DNA of 64,000 bases, taken from NCBI GenBank assembly GCA_019633425.1, contig WSUB01000001.1, positions 434,001-498,000 of the forward strand. Reading direction: 5' to 3'. The DNA comes from Tulasnella sp. 424. Lineage: Eukaryota > Basidiomycota > Agaricomycetes > Cantharellales > Tulasnellaceae. Below the pieces are notes generated by a model, which had not been told where the DNA came from, did not search any database, and was given only the letters and a program-made list of their open reading frames with translations. The position numbers were made by a program, and so were the translations under genes. This document shows, one piece after another, positions 22,895-35,446 of the stretch; the stretch's first letter is position 1; every line of letters starts with the position of its first letter.

Positions 22895-25723
22895 TCACGT
22901 AGCGGTTGTAATACTCTCCAGCATCGCAGACAAATTCTCGACGCGCTCCTTGGCTGCCAACAACAGCTTGTCCCTGTGTCGCGGAATGTCAGGATTTACT
23001 TCTACGGGAAAGCGCACGTAAGGTGCTTACTCGGTAGATAAGCGGCTGTGGACAGATTTGAGTTGCACCGTACCCAGCGTTGGAGGGGGTTTCGCTTGCG
23101 GTTCAGCCGATCGTAACTCCTCCAGGTCTTTCCGTAGCAGGTTGTGTCGGTCAATAACAGCGTCCGCACGTTCTTGCAGGCTGTGTCCCGCGCCATTGGC
23201 TGTTATCTTCACCCTAAGTTCCGCCAGTTCGGCGAACCATTGGCGCTCGACTTCGCTCAATTTGGCGGACGAATTATTCATGCAATGCTGAAGGAGCCGG
23301 TCCACTCTTTTGCTCAACTCCCTCTGTGTGTCTGCCGCTCGCTTCAGCCTCCCTTGGAGCAGATCCTGACCAGAGGCTTGAAGGCCGGCTAGTCTTGCTT
23401 TCGCCTTGTTAAGGGCCTCCACTTGGCGCTCCAACTCCTTTTCCTGCAATGTCATCCGCTTACTGGCACCCTCGACGTACTTTTGAAGAGTTTGGGTTTT
23501 GCCATCCGTCTTGTTCATATGCTCCCGGAAGCCGAGAAGGGTTTGTGTCAACATAAGTCTGTTGGCGGGGTGGGCTTGAGTGGGCACCCGAGCGAATTCA
23601 GCCATGGGCGGAACCTCGTATTTCTCCTTGGAGAGTAGGGTCACGTAAGGTGGACGTTGTGAAACCAGTGCGCGGATGTCTGGGTTTTGAGAAGACGCAA
23701 CATCGTTTCCTGGCGGAGTGAGGTCGGCTGTAGACAGGAGGTCGAGGGGAACCGGTTCGTAAGCTGAGGTTATGGCAAGGAGATTGAACGATATTGAAGG
23801 GTTGTTCACAGGAACGACCGCAACAACTGGTGCGGAAGCCCTAGAAAAGCCAATAAGATGACAGACTTTCATGGCAGGCAACGGAACTACGTACTTTTCC
23901 TCGTCAGAAAATGTATCCAGCACCCACTTTATCTGAGAGCCAGGAACTTGGCTAAGAGCATCTGCCAAATTCATGCCCGCCTTCTTGCCCATTGCATTAG
24001 CTTTGTACATGGCCGAGGACAGTAGATCCATCCAAACTCGAAGATCAAGAATATGCACTCCAAACGCATGGTACGCGTAGATTGATTGGGAGCGTAACGG
24101 GTCCGCCGTTAACGCGATGTAGTTGTCGCTGAGCAAATTCAAGGCTCCGCCATGGGATACGGTACTGAAGATGCCAAGATCTATGGTTTCAAAGACGGAG
24201 AGAACGGGGAGAGGTGGAGCCTATGAAAACAGGAGTTGTAGCGCGTCATAGAATGCGATGACGAACCCAAGACAAGACGTACCTCTTCAAGTGAAGTTTC
24301 GCCGTCCCACATCGCCTCCATTTTTACAAGATCAAGGAGCACATCAACCCTTCCATCTACGTGTGAAACTAGGATCACACCGAGGTATTCTGGCCTTGAG
24401 GTTGTTACTGCTGATTCGGCTTCTGACTCTCCGTGCTCCGGCGCAGGGGCATCAAAACCATAAGACACGTACAAAATATCACAGGCGTCGGTAAATGCTG
24501 ACTCCTCAAATTCCGCAGGTTCGGGTTGAAGGAGGAAAGGGCCTTGACGAACGGGGTTCGTCGCTAAGATGCCACTCTCCGGACGTCGAATATGGGCGAC
24601 GCTGCCCTTGCCAGAGCCCGTGGTGTTGGCTTGCTTCATCAAGGTAGACACGTACTTGAACTGTTGATCGTAGGCCGCTGCGGTCGACGCCGATGAAGAT
24701 CCTTCTGGTCCTTTAGTCCTCATTGCGACATCCCTTTTGGCCTTTACGAAGGCCTCGAGGTAAGTTAGATATTGGTACGGCACGTCGCTACGCACGCCCC
24801 GCAATGTCAATACCGGTATGTCCAGAGCATAGAAAGTAACTTACGCATGAGTTGGCAAGAATGGAGCCATAGCATAAATGTCACCGCTTTTGGCCAACGC
24901 ATAAACGGTTAACGGGCCCCAGTCCGCAACTCCTTTCCCGAAAGTGAAAGACACGATCTGCTCCGCGCTTCGATCAGCCTGGTACCCTCGTCTCCGTGAT
25001 TTTTGAGGCAAGAAATAGAGCGTTTGCAAAGGTTCTTCTGCTTGGGACGAGACGTCATACTCCCTACGAAGGATGTTGGAAGTGAGGACAAAAGCTCAAC
25101 TCCGCTTGGAGAGATGAACCCACCTCAGGACCCCATCGCTTGTCATTACCAGAAGAGAGCAACCAGCTCTACCCCACGGGTGCCAATACATCTGTGCTAT
25201 ACGTGCTGTACCGTGGGCTGCGTGATAATACTCCCCAACTTTCAGCGACCTAGAGATCTCTTGTCAAGCCGAAGTCTCGCTCAGAACAGCTCCCGTCACA
25301 ACCCACCTGCACTCGACATCCGCTGTTGGGAGACGTGAATATGTTGGGCGAGGGAGAATAACGATAGCTAGTTGATGGACTCCAGCAACAGCGAGAAACT
25401 TGCCCTCAGGACTGAGGGATATTTGGGTAATGTTGAAGTCCACATGAGGCGTGTAAAGAGTCTGTTGACAAAGCGTAAGCACGAACCAGAGGTCACAAGT
25501 GGCGGGCATTCGTGCCCACCTTGTAGGAAGCCTTCGAACTCCCTGGGCCCTTGGGATCGACGAGGCTCGTAATTCGCAAGGATTTGCCGACAGCTAAAAT
25601 TATGTCTGAGCCCCGAATGGCCAGCAGTTTGCGGCGTATTGTGTCTTGTTCAATCTCATAGTACAGTTCGTTGGCATTTGGGACGTCGAATATTGGGTGA
25701 TCGGTCAGTGGAGAGTCCGACAT
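22895..25723 (-). CDS. NUP82: Nucleoporin NUP82/NUP88
   Basis: Seven exons: 25723-25520, 25461-25307, 25249-25124, 25063-24845, 24787-24283, 24220-23031 and 22973-22895; about 825 residues. The N-terminal half has beta-propeller character (ITQISLSPEGKFLAVAG, MYWHPWGRAGCSLLVMTSDGVL, PLTVYALAKSGDIYAM). The C-terminal third is a long coiled coil (TLQEKELERQVEALNKAKARL, LQERADAVIDRHNLLRKDLEEL). This propeller-plus-coil layout and the motifs fit Nup82/Nup88, the cytoplasmic-face scaffold of the nuclear pore that anchors Nup159 and mRNA-export factors. The start is the ATG giving MSDSPLTDHPIF; an upstream in-frame ATG at 25867 would overlap the divergent proteasome gene. Only 127 bp separate the two start codons. 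Confidence 0.82.
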
Positions 25724-25850
25724 GGCAATGGTAAATGTTTGAAGCTGGACTGACGGACTTAACCGGAGACAGTGACCCCGCTCATTGCAGGGACGCGTCT
25801 CGACCAGGCTTGCGTGTGTGCTGCTCCCTTCAACCAACGCTGTATCAACC

Positions 25851-26978
25851 ATGACTTCAATTGGCACGGGTTATGACCTCTCAGCAAGTACATATTCGCC
25901 AGATGGGAGAATATTCCAGGTGGGCGCCAGATCCCCTTCCTTTCACCAGCCCACCATCATTAATGCTCTCCCAACTAGATTGAATATGCTGCCAAAGCAG
26001 TGGAGAACTCAGGGTGAATACGATCCTTCGTGTAATCTTACAAGCTCTTTATGCCTGACTTGTGCGTGCACAGGACTGCGATAGGTCTCCGGGTGAAAGA
26101 TGGCGTCGTCTTCGCTGTCGAGAAGCTGGTGCATTCCAAACTCCTGGTGCCGTCGTCAAACCGTCGCATACAAACAATCGATCGGCATATCGGCCTTGTA
26201 TGTTCGAACATGTCATTATTTTGAAATGGTGGTCTCAAGTAAGCTTGTAGGCGACTTCCGGACTCGTGGCGGATGGGCGACATATCGGAAATCGAGCACG
26301 CGAAGAAGCCGAGAACTACAGGGACACCTATCGAGCTCCTACGCCAGTGAAGGTAACATTACTCGAAGATCATAACTTCAATCAATCCTAGTCAATTAAC
26401 CTGAAATTTCTGACGATATTTATCACCCAGGCCCTTGCAGACCGCATCGGGTTATACGTTCAAGCTTATACACTTTATTCCTCCGTCCGTCCTTTCGGTA
26501 TCAGCGCAATCTTTGGAGGCATAGATACTGAAGGACCTCAACTATACGTTGTGGAACCAAGCGGCATTTTCTACGTGAGCAGCTTTCCTGCACGTGGATA
26601 CCTCTTGTAGTAACTTCGACCATTGAGTAGGGCTATCATGGCGCCGCCGTAGGGAAAGGACGCCAACTTGCCAAGACAGAGCTAGAGAAGTTGGACTTGC
26701 CCACGCTTACTATGCGGGAGGCGGTACTCGAGGCAGCCAGGATGTATGTGAATTGTTTCACACTTTCTGAGTTCCGCTTCTGATAAACCGACCGATCGAC
26801 TAACTACTCCCCTAGAATTCACTTGGTTCATGATGATTCAAAAGACAAAGACTTCGAACTGGAGCTGTCGTGGGTGGGGGAGGAGACTGGGGGCTTGCAC
26901 CTACCTGTCCCCGATGATTTATGGGCCGAGGCTGACAAACATGGCAGAGACGCTTTGGACGAAGATATGGTTGATTGA
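25851..26978 (+). CDS. PRE10: 20S proteasome subunit alpha type-3 (alpha7, Pre10/PSMA3)
   Basis: Seven exons: 25851-25919, 25979-26013, 26074-26197, 26251-26352, 26431-26574, 26631-26743 and 26816-26978; 249 residues. The alpha-subunit N-terminal signature [26 protein letters not shown] is complete. It is followed by DRHIGLATSGLVADGRH, QAYTLYSSVRPFGISAIFGG, GYHGAAVGKGRQLAKTELEKL and FELELSWVGEETGG, which point to alpha-3 rather than other alpha subunits. The acidic tail (DALDEDMVD) also fits. It forms part of the outer ring of the 20S core. The gene shares a 127-bp promoter with NUP82 and ends 73 bp from a possible small gene on the other strand. Confidence 0.94.
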
Positions 26979-27051
26979 ATCCTGGTGCCAATGTAGTGCC
27001 TCAGCTGTAATCAAGTTGCTTTCATCGTGATGCCTGACTAGAGCCTTTAGA

Positions 27052-27366
27052 CTATTCTCCCTCACCTTCATTCTCATGAGCCAACATCTTAGATAGCATA
27101 CGTGACATCATTTGCGGCACCTGAGGATTGAGCAAGTAAGCCAGTTGTCCCATGGCCTCGTTCGGTCTTGGACCTACTGCTAGTCTGGTTAGAAAGGTGC
27201 CCGAACTCGGGTTTGGGTTCCTTTCACCCTCTTTTGACCTACAAGGTCGTGATACCTCACCCTTTTGGGCGTTCCCTCACCTCTTGGCCTTACCAACGCT
27301 GGGCGTTTTCGACCTCCTCCCCTTGAACTCTATTTCTATTTTGCCGGCAGGCCGCCTATACCACAT
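27052..27366 (-). CDS. Possible small two-exon gene (66 aa), unknown
   Basis: Exons 27366-27294 and 27179-27052 join through a GT..AG intron of 114 nt in correct phase: Met start, WYRRPAGKIEIEFKGRR, then NEAMGQLAYLLNPQVPQMMSRML and an acidic tail before TAG. The second part is amphipathic and Met/Leu-rich, unlike random sequence. I know no family match. The gene would fill an otherwise empty gap, ending 73 bp from the proteasome gene and starting 79 bp from the Prm10-like gene, like other neighbours here. Without expression or homology evidence it remains a candidate. Confidence 0.42.
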
Positions 27367-27445
27367 TGCTCACAACCAACCCCAAAACCTCTAGTTGAAT
27401 TCCCCTCTCGATCTCAGCTCTTAACTGGTCTATCATCCACACATC

Positions 27446-30400
27446 ATGTCCTCGCCCTCGCTTACCCCGAACCCCGAACGCAAACGAAGTGTTCGTTTCA
27501 ACTTCGACCGAAATCAAAGTGATCTTCAACAGCGTCAACCTCCAGCTGGAGATCGCACCGACGAATATTCCAACGGGGTTCCCCTTCGAGCGTCACTGCT
27601 GGAGGCTCACAACAACCCCCAAATAGCGACTTATCGGGACCCCGCCAGCTTTTCCAGCAGAGGAAGCAGCAATTCATACACGAGAAATAGAATGGACGCA
27701 GGTCAACCCGAAAACTGGATGCCAGCACAATCCGTACATTATCCCCAACCATTCGGCAGCGGGGAAATTTCGCCCCACAGCATCGCTCCAAGCGTCGACT
27801 CTGCGACTGTTCGCCCCGGGATATACAGTTCCAACTCCATGGTTGACGGCTCAACCCATGCTACTAGTCCTCACCAAAGCCGGGCTGGGAGCATCGGATC
27901 CTGGCATTCGTACACGATGGCTGGATCTCCTTCGCCCGCGCCGACCATCCCCGAGAAATCCTACGGATCTTATTATCGCTCTTCGGATGATTGGTCTGAT
28001 GTAAGGAAGGGCAGCGAAGCCGACATGGTGCCCGCAGTCAGAAGCCCCGAGATGCCACAAGTCTTCAGTCCCCCAGCGCCCACCCTTGCGTACAACGGCG
28101 TGCCAGGCCCCTCCCAGCTTCAGGGAAACCCTCCATTCCTTAATGAGCCAAACCCACCGGCTCTGCGATCTGCCTTGCGCAATGCACAGGCCCAAGTTAA
28201 CCTTGGACGAGGCGAAGCCATCAACAGGGTGAACACCACGGGCTTGGAGGAAGGAGACCCGACCCGCGTCCGTTCTGGGGTGTTTACGAACCTTTTGAAG
28301 CTATACGGAATGTCGGGCAACGGCCTCCACCATCGTCGAACCGGCAGATCACAATCACAATACAGCATGGCGAGCTCGACGAGTCGGGGGCGAGATGAGT
28401 CCTCCGACTCCATGTTCTTCCCCACGGCGAGAAACTACGGGGGAGACCAGACGCCGTCAAGATGCACTTCCACTCAAAGTGTAGGGAACATGGAGCTGTT
28501 GGACCCGGATGATCCACGAATCACTGGGATCAGGATCAATACTATTGACCAAGAAAAGCATGCCAAAGACACCATCGAGCCGGACGCCAAGCTTGACAAG
28601 AGACGAAAGCGCCAGGCATCGATCAAGTACCATATTTCGTGTAGGTCCTCCTTCGTATTTCGACTGGATCATCCATGCTGAACAATCCATCTTCGGTCAA
28701 ATAGCTGTCCTCGCTCGGCAAACTTTCATCCTCCGTCTCGCTAAGGCCCTCATGCTCTTTGGATCTCCCAGTCATCGCCTCGAGTCCCAACTCAAAGCGA
28801 CAGCCGTGGTTCTTGATGTCCAAGCCGAGTTCGTCCATATGCCAAACATCGTCATTGTTTCCTTTGGCGACTTCGACACCAAGACCTCTCAAACCCATTT
28901 CATCAAGGTCAGCGGAGTGCTACAGCTTGGGCGACTTCACGCCGTCCACAAAATCTACCGCAACGTCGTCCATGACGATGTCGGGGTGGAGGAGGCTACC
29001 GCTGAGCTTAACCAACTGATAAGGGCGAAACCCATCTACGGCACATTCATCAAAACAATCCTCGCAGCGCTGTGCACTGGCTTGATTTGTCCCATGGCTT
29101 TTGGTGGGAGCTTTGTCGACATGCTGGTCGCGGCTGGCGAAGGGGCTTTGCTCTCCTATCTCCAGTTCGGGATAGCAAGCAAAAACGCAATGTACTCCAA
29201 TGTTTTTGAGTAAGCTCCTTGTATGACGAAAGCCTACAGCAGTATCTAACTGCTGTGTTTTAGAATTTCCGTCGCGATTGTTATGTCCTTCATCGCGCGG
29301 GCACTGGCAAGCATTCCGTCTCAGATTTTCTGTTATTCCGCTATTTCTTCCTCCGGCATCGTCCTCGTCCTTCCTGGGTATATGATTCGTGAGTGCCCAA
29401 ATGCCGTTATATTACCCTCCCAGCACGGCTCTAACAGTCTATCTTTGGCAAGTCTGCTCTGCCTTGGAGTTAGCTTCCAAGAACATCGTCACAGGAAGCG
29501 TTAAATTGACGTGAGTGCCTGATGTATTGGTTGACCACGCCTACTAAACGTCTTCGCTGTAGCTTTGCAATTGTATACTCCCTTTTCCTGTACGTTACAT
29601 GATCCAACACCATCACGACAGCAGTTACTAATCCAGCTTATCCTTCAGCGGGTTCGGCCTCACCATCGGCAGCGATCTTTATCTCCTTTTGGACTCGAAT
29701 GCCCGCGACGCCCAGATTGCCGCCACCGAAGGCATGAACCAAGTTGTTATAAATGGCCGCTTTGCTGCAAGCAACGATTCATCCATCACTAACTTTGCCG
29801 GGTCATTCACCTTCACAAACGGGACATCTTTCAATTCCCTGCCCAATATAATCGACGGCTGCTATAGGGATCCGAGCTGGCCTTGGTACCTGCAACCGTT
29901 TCCCATCTGGTCACTGGCAATCTTGGTACCTGCGTTCAGTGTCTTCTCGTCTGCATCCAATGGGCAACCCTTCCGCAGTAAACAACTACCAGTAATGACC
30001 GTAATCAGCTGTGCTTCGTTTGCTGGTATGTGCCTAAAGATCCTAACCAGGACTTCGCGTCTAAAATACATCCTTGTAGCCAACACGGCCGCAAACCATT
30101 TGATCTTCAACCGCAGTGACATTGTAAGCGCCATTGGAGCATTTGTTGCTGGTCTTCTAGGCAATCTCTATTCTCGAGCAGTAGGTAAAAACATATAACT
30201 CGCTCTACCGCCACTGACTATTTTCTGGCAGACCAAGACTGGAACTAGTTTCACCAGCATGGTGACGGGGGTGCTCTTCCTTGTACCTGTGCGTGTCTTG
30301 CGCCCCCTCGAACCACTTGTCCTGTACTGACTTGGCCTTCTACTACTAGGCCGGTATCGCTGCCACAGGTGGGCTTTCTCAGAACTACCGTGGCCTAGAT

Positions 30401-30601
30401 GGAGACCAGTACAGCAATGGATTGATTATCGGTCTGCGAACCGTTCAGGGTGGGTTGCGTTCCTTTCTAACCTACCTCCGAAAGGACGACTGACCATATT
30501 CGTATTCAGTTGCCATTGGTATTACCGTTGGACTGTTTGCATCTTCTCTTCTCATCTATTCCTTTGGGCGGACGAAACGAGGAGCCATTTTCGCCTTCTG
30601 A
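27446..30601 (+). CDS. Prm10/ThrE-family multispanning membrane protein
   Basis: Ten exons: 27446-28640, 28705-29209, 29264-29388, 29453-29510, 29563-29589, 29649-30025, 30080-30180, 30232-30288, 30350-30449 and 30510-30601; about 878 residues. The first 400 residues are Ser/Pro-rich and probably disordered. The conserved ThrE-like domain then starts (RQTFILRLAKALMLFGSPSHRLE, the hallmark of DUF1212/ThrE proteins, and FGDFDTKTSQTHFIK), followed by a string of membrane helices (GTFIKTILAALCTGLICPMAFGG, ISVAIVMSFIARALASI, FAIVYSLFLLGFGLTIGSDLYL, AIGITVGLFASSLLIYSFGR). Yeast Prm10 is the named relative. Bacterial ThrE exports threonine; the fungal substrate is not known. The first donor is GTAGGT, weaker than usual, but all phases agree. 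Confidence 0.85.
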
Positions 30602-30722
30602 GCGTTGTAATCTTATCAGATACCTATTTTTATCGATTATGTAATCAGACTTCTCCAACCACGTCGCGCTCTTTCCCTCTTCTCTCTCAAGCCTCCCGAC
30701 TCAGTCCCTCAAGGCCCTGACC

Positions 30723-32672
30723 ATGGCGCTCTCTGTCCAGAAAACAGTTTTCCTGTCGCTCATTCTCGATTTGTTTGGCAAGCACGACCTGATGCCTGCG
30801 TTTGCGCTGGATCGCTGACCTTCCCTTTTTGAACTGGTTCCGCAGCCTTCACTATTCCACTTCCCCTCTTTCCACGGCTGGTCCAGTGGTACATATCCAA
30901 AGAACAAGGTTCTTCAGGCTTGACAGTTAAGACACTGAAGGCGGTGGGGTCCATTCGGTCTGCTCTTCTGGGAGATGACTTTGCGGGGGACAGGAGCCGT
31001 TGGGATACAGGTGGGCCACATAAGACCAACGAGGTGCCGACCCGCTTTTGACTGTTCATCTGGCAGTCCTTCTGGGCGGTCTCATTGGGTCTTTGTTCTC
31101 GTGAGTAGCATGGTTCAACATGAGCATCACGAAACACGTTTGTGACACGTTTCTTGGTTGGCGAAGGGCCTTGCAATGCATCATTTCTCCTCATCTCGGC
31201 CACTTGAGCGACAAGTACGGTCGGAAGCCAGTATTACTGGCCACAATGATAGGAAATGTCCTTTCCGCCGTGGTGTGCGTTGCGTGTTCTCGCAGCCCGG
31301 ATTTGGGAGTCTGGCTAAAAACTGTGCCAAATCAGGTGGATACAATCAACGTCGTTTGCGTCATTCCTTCTCTCTCGTGCAATCGGAGGTCTTAGCGAAG
31401 GGAACGTTCAACTATCGATGTAAGGACATTTCAGGACTTGGGTCCTGAGCCTGGGGGCTGAACGTTGATTTTCGCAGAGCCATTATATCGGACGTAACTA
31501 CTCAGGAAACTCGTTCGCGCGGTCTATCGTTGGTTGGCATAGCATTCGCCATCTGCTTCTGCGTAAGCCAATTCCCCTACGTCATATCATAAGTCGAAGT
31601 GTATATTGATGTCTATTCAACAGATTGGTCCCCCGATCGGAGCATGGTTCTCAACGCACCCATTGCCGATCTCAGCGTCCCCCAACCTAGAGTTGAACGT
31701 ATACGCCACTCCAGCGTTGCTTAGCCTGATCCTCCTCCTGGTTGAAATCGTTCTTCTAGTTGTTGCTCTTCCAGAAACTCGCCAATTAGCTGCGACACCA
31801 ACCGAAAAGACACCGACCTCAAGCGGGGACTCCTCCACTGAGACAACAAAGGCCTCTGTAGCGGAGAGACTATCGACTTTGCACCGATTGGGGCGCGTAC
31901 ACTTTCTGTTCCTCGCTCTTTTCTCAGGTATGTGAATTGTGATATCAGATTGGTTGGTGTATTGCGTGTTAACCTTTTGACGGTTAGGGGTGGAGTTCAC
32001 GCTGACATTCCTGTCATTCGACTGTGAGTGGTGGCGTTTCATAGGGCCTTCCCTTTACTTATTATATCCTATATCAAGTGTTTGATTGGAATAACGCTCA
32101 AAATGGCCGCTTACTTATGACCATCGGGGTCGTCAGTGCTATCCTACAAGGAGGCTACGTCCGAAGAGCGAAATTCGCGGAGGCCGCCATGGCTCGAAGA
32201 GGCGTGTTCACTTGCGCAGTTGCGACGGGAATTCTAGCCACTCTGCCGAGTTTTGCTGGGGGGAATGCTTCAAAAGGGAAAGCGACCTCGTTGCTCTATG
32301 TTGCTGCGGTGTTTTTGGCGTTCACATCGGCCACCGTGGTGAACGCACTTAATGCTATGGCGTCTATGCAATGTGACGACGCTGGAGTCGCTGCAGCGCA
32401 CCCCGAATTGGCCAAGGGCAAGGCCCTAGGACGACATCGCTCCGCAGGGCAGCTTGGAAGGGCGATAGGTCCAATCCTTGGTGAGTCCGGCGTATCCTTT
32501 ATCTCAGCAATGCAGGCACTGATCACTTTGATGTACATTAGCTTGCGCCGCTTATTGGACGGTTGGGCCAGCGATAACATATGGGGCGGGTGCGATTGCT
32601 CTGGCAGCTTTATTCGCGAGCATGAGGATGGACCGCGCTTTGACAAAGAAACCTCAACAGAAGATAGATTAA
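30723..32672 (+). CDS. Major facilitator superfamily transporter (MFSD10/YCR023C-like)
   Basis: Ten exons: 30723-30777, 30846-31010, 31067-31100, 31167-31274, 31336-31419, 31478-31562, 31624-31927, 31988-32023, 32079-32480 and 32542-32672; 467 residues. The MFS motif A is plain (GHLSDKYGRKP), followed by LLSRAIGGLSEGNVQLSIAIISDVT and LVGIAFAICFCIGPPIGA, which match the YCR023C/MFSD10 branch of the DHA1-like carriers. Twelve membrane segments are plausible. Substrate unknown. Intron 1 appears to begin with GC (GCAAGC) rather than GT; the frame DLFA/FTIPLPLF requires it. Its stop lies only 48 bp from the photolyase stop on the other strand, so the 3'UTRs must overlap. Confidence 0.86.
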
Positions 32673-32720
32673 TGGAAGGGAAATATCATCTGTACGGTAT
32701 TCACGCTCTGGAATCGATTC

Positions 32721-35270
32721 CTACTCCTCTCCGACGTTTTTGAATCGCCTGATGGCCCTGTCTCGCGCGAATTTATGGTCTACCATGGGTTTAGGATAGC
32801 CCAACTTTTTAAACTCGGCCTATCGGCATTATGGTCAGAAATGCGGGGCTTCCTGAGCTGAAATGATTAAAAACATACCTCGGACAGGTGGCTGATAGGA
32901 TCATGAATGGCTAAGTCGCGCCGGTCGTCAGCACGGTCCCATGTCTCCAGCGACGGGCGTACCTTTGTTGTCCAAATGTCGAAGTTCTGGTACGAAATGC
33001 CGAATGTAGTCACCTTGAGGATCAGCCTGCCAATAAAGGGTCAGGAGGATACGGTCATAGGATGAGCAGAGCTAGCTACCTTCTCGCTTTGAAGATACGG
33101 GTTGAATATTCTAAACCATGGTTGGGGGTCCGTCCCAGTTGAGGCGCACCATCTATGGAGAAATTCACTTTCGGTTAACGTCATCTGAGGGAGCAAAAGT
33201 TCCGACTTACTGCCAACCCCCATCGTTGGAGCCTAGGTCCCCATCAATAAAATCTGGAACATTCGAATCAGTATAATTGTCCCAGAATCCTGGTTACACG
33301 ACACGACTTACTTCGCATGAAGTGGCGCTCGCCCAGCCTCCAGTCAAGCATCAAATCCTTGCGCAGTGGAGTAAGCCAAAGCTGTGCTAAAGAAATGGTT
33401 CGTAGAGGTTACCTTTGTAAAAAACATGGCGGCAATCATCCTGGCTCGATTGTGCATATATCCTGGTTTAGGTTGTCGATAAATGTAAGAAATTTTAGAC
33501 GGGAAGGAATATCTGGCAAAAAATGTACCTTGGGTCTTACATTGACGCATGGCTGCGTCGACGATCGGAAAGCCCGTCTTCCCTTCCTTCCATGCTTCGA
33601 GAACCTTGCCATCCACATCCTCCTCCCAGAACACATCCGCATACTTTTCGTTGTAAGGTCGTCCCATGCTTACTCGCGGGTAGGCCGCCATGATGTGCTA
33701 TAAAAATGGATCAGGGGAATGGCTATACCCAATAAGCTAACGGGACTAACAGTGTAAAAATCTCGCCAGCCTATTTCTTGAATCCATACACCAGGTCCAG
33801 AGCCTCTGCTCGCATCGAAGGTATTGCCCGAATGCTTCTTCATGACGGCACGGACGCATTGGCGAGCGCAGAGCGCCCCGGTCGCGAGATATGGGCTGAA
33901 GCGGTCGTCAGCGACTGCCGCGGCGATAAATCGGTCGGAAACTTACCTTAGACGAGATGTCGAGTCCATATCTAGCCTGACGCGTTGGTCTTCGTATTCT
34001 CCAATCCGGGTCTCGTCAAGGTCAATAGCCTTTTCTGCTCCAGGCTCCAAAATGGACTTGTCCCCCGTTTGCGACTTCCGAGCTTTGGTCTCAAGGAAAC
34101 GATCGAGGGCCTAAGAATACAGCACGAATCGGTCTACTAGGCGTCAAGCAACTGGTCTGAAGTGCTTACCTTCAAGGCGGCATCCGTTCCAGCCGGCCAG
34201 AGGTCCGCCATTTTCTCTGCGTCTTCGCACTCAAACCCAGGAATCGCATCCGGAATAGGAGCGTGAAACAGTGACCCGAATTTGGTATGTTTGTGGATGG
34301 ACGAATCGTTCGCTACCGGTGCGGATGCTTCCTTTAAGTACTCGGGGTGTGATTTGATGACCGACGACCACTGTTTCATCCAGGGCGTATAAATCTGTTA
34401 TTGCGAGAGGTCTGTAATCTGGAACACAACTTCAGGAACAGTAGGACATACCGAAGACATCTTCCCATTCTTTGTTTTGATCTGTCCGGGCTCTACCAGA
34501 CAGCGGTCATGATAAACGCCGCAACTAATCCCAGAAGCTGTCGCAAGGTCCAAGAGCTTCAGGTCCCGCCGAAGTTCATCCACTTCGTATTCGACGTTGA
34601 CGAAGATATTTTTGACATTCCATCCGTTCATGAGGTTTATGACCCGGTCGGGGACTGTCTTCCGTTTTTCCACCGTGAAAGTGTGGAGAGGGATATGCAA
34701 TTCGGCCAAAGAATCTTTGAGAATGTTCAGGTTTCTCAACACAAAGTCGATCCTCCGCGGACTCCTATCGTGAGCCCTATAATCTCCAACGCTAAAGAGG
34801 AACAAGACGAGAAGGGGGACGCCCTTTTCGCGGGCGCATTTCGACGCGCCCTCCAGCGCTCGGTTGTCATGAATACGCATATCCTGCATTCGCATCCAGT
34901 ACACGACTGCATCCCCATTTTCTTGAGGTTTATCGAACATGGCCTTTCTGTGCTCTGTCCGGGCTTTGTTCAGCTGCTGAAGTGGTGGATTTGCGTCAAC
35001 GGCGGCAGCGGCTTGAGCAGTCGCCACGATGCCTGGAGTTTCGTATATCGAGTTATCGTGTTTGTTTTGAGGCTTCTGTGGTTCATTCACTTCGTCGACC
35101 CTTTTTGTCCTCTTCGTCATGCGGGCTGGGACTTGTGAAGCGTCGTTCCCGCGTTGTCGTTTAGGTGGCATTCTGGGCAACAGGTGTTGATTGTAGGTGA
35201 TGGAAGCACGGCGGTAGAGGGTGGAAAAAGGTTGAAGAAGGCGGATGGTTGGACGGAAGATGAGTGGCAT
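32721..35270 (-). CDS. PHR1: Cryptochrome/photolyase family, class I CPD photolyase (PHR1-like)
   Basis: Twelve exons: 35270-34452, 34394-34170, 34110-33947, 33895-33751, 33697-33529, 33462-33413, 33357-33312, 33253-33211, 33152-33080, 33026-32963, 32910-32879 and 32819-32721; about 642 residues. The N-terminal photolyase domain has VVYWMRMQDMRIHDNRAL. The FAD domain has [72 protein letters not shown] and HFVPELRHLD, with the electron-transfer Trp positions kept. It repairs UV-induced pyrimidine dimers using blue light. The leader before the second Met (35171) is rich in Arg and Ser with no acidic residue, like a mitochondrial presequence; from the second Met the protein opens with a nuclear-signal-like PPKRQRG. 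Confidence 0.93.
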
Positions 35271-35446
35271 TTAAAAGAGAACTCCCGGTCTCCATTTTGA
35301 TGTCAAGATGGTCGGCCAGCCGTGGCGCCAGAGAGTGGCCGATGATCGAACAACGGCGTCTCACGTAATACAGCCCCTGTTTGGCCAACCCCAAGAATTA
35401 CACCAACCAAACTACAAGCGACGAACGCAGACATAAAGTCATTCAA

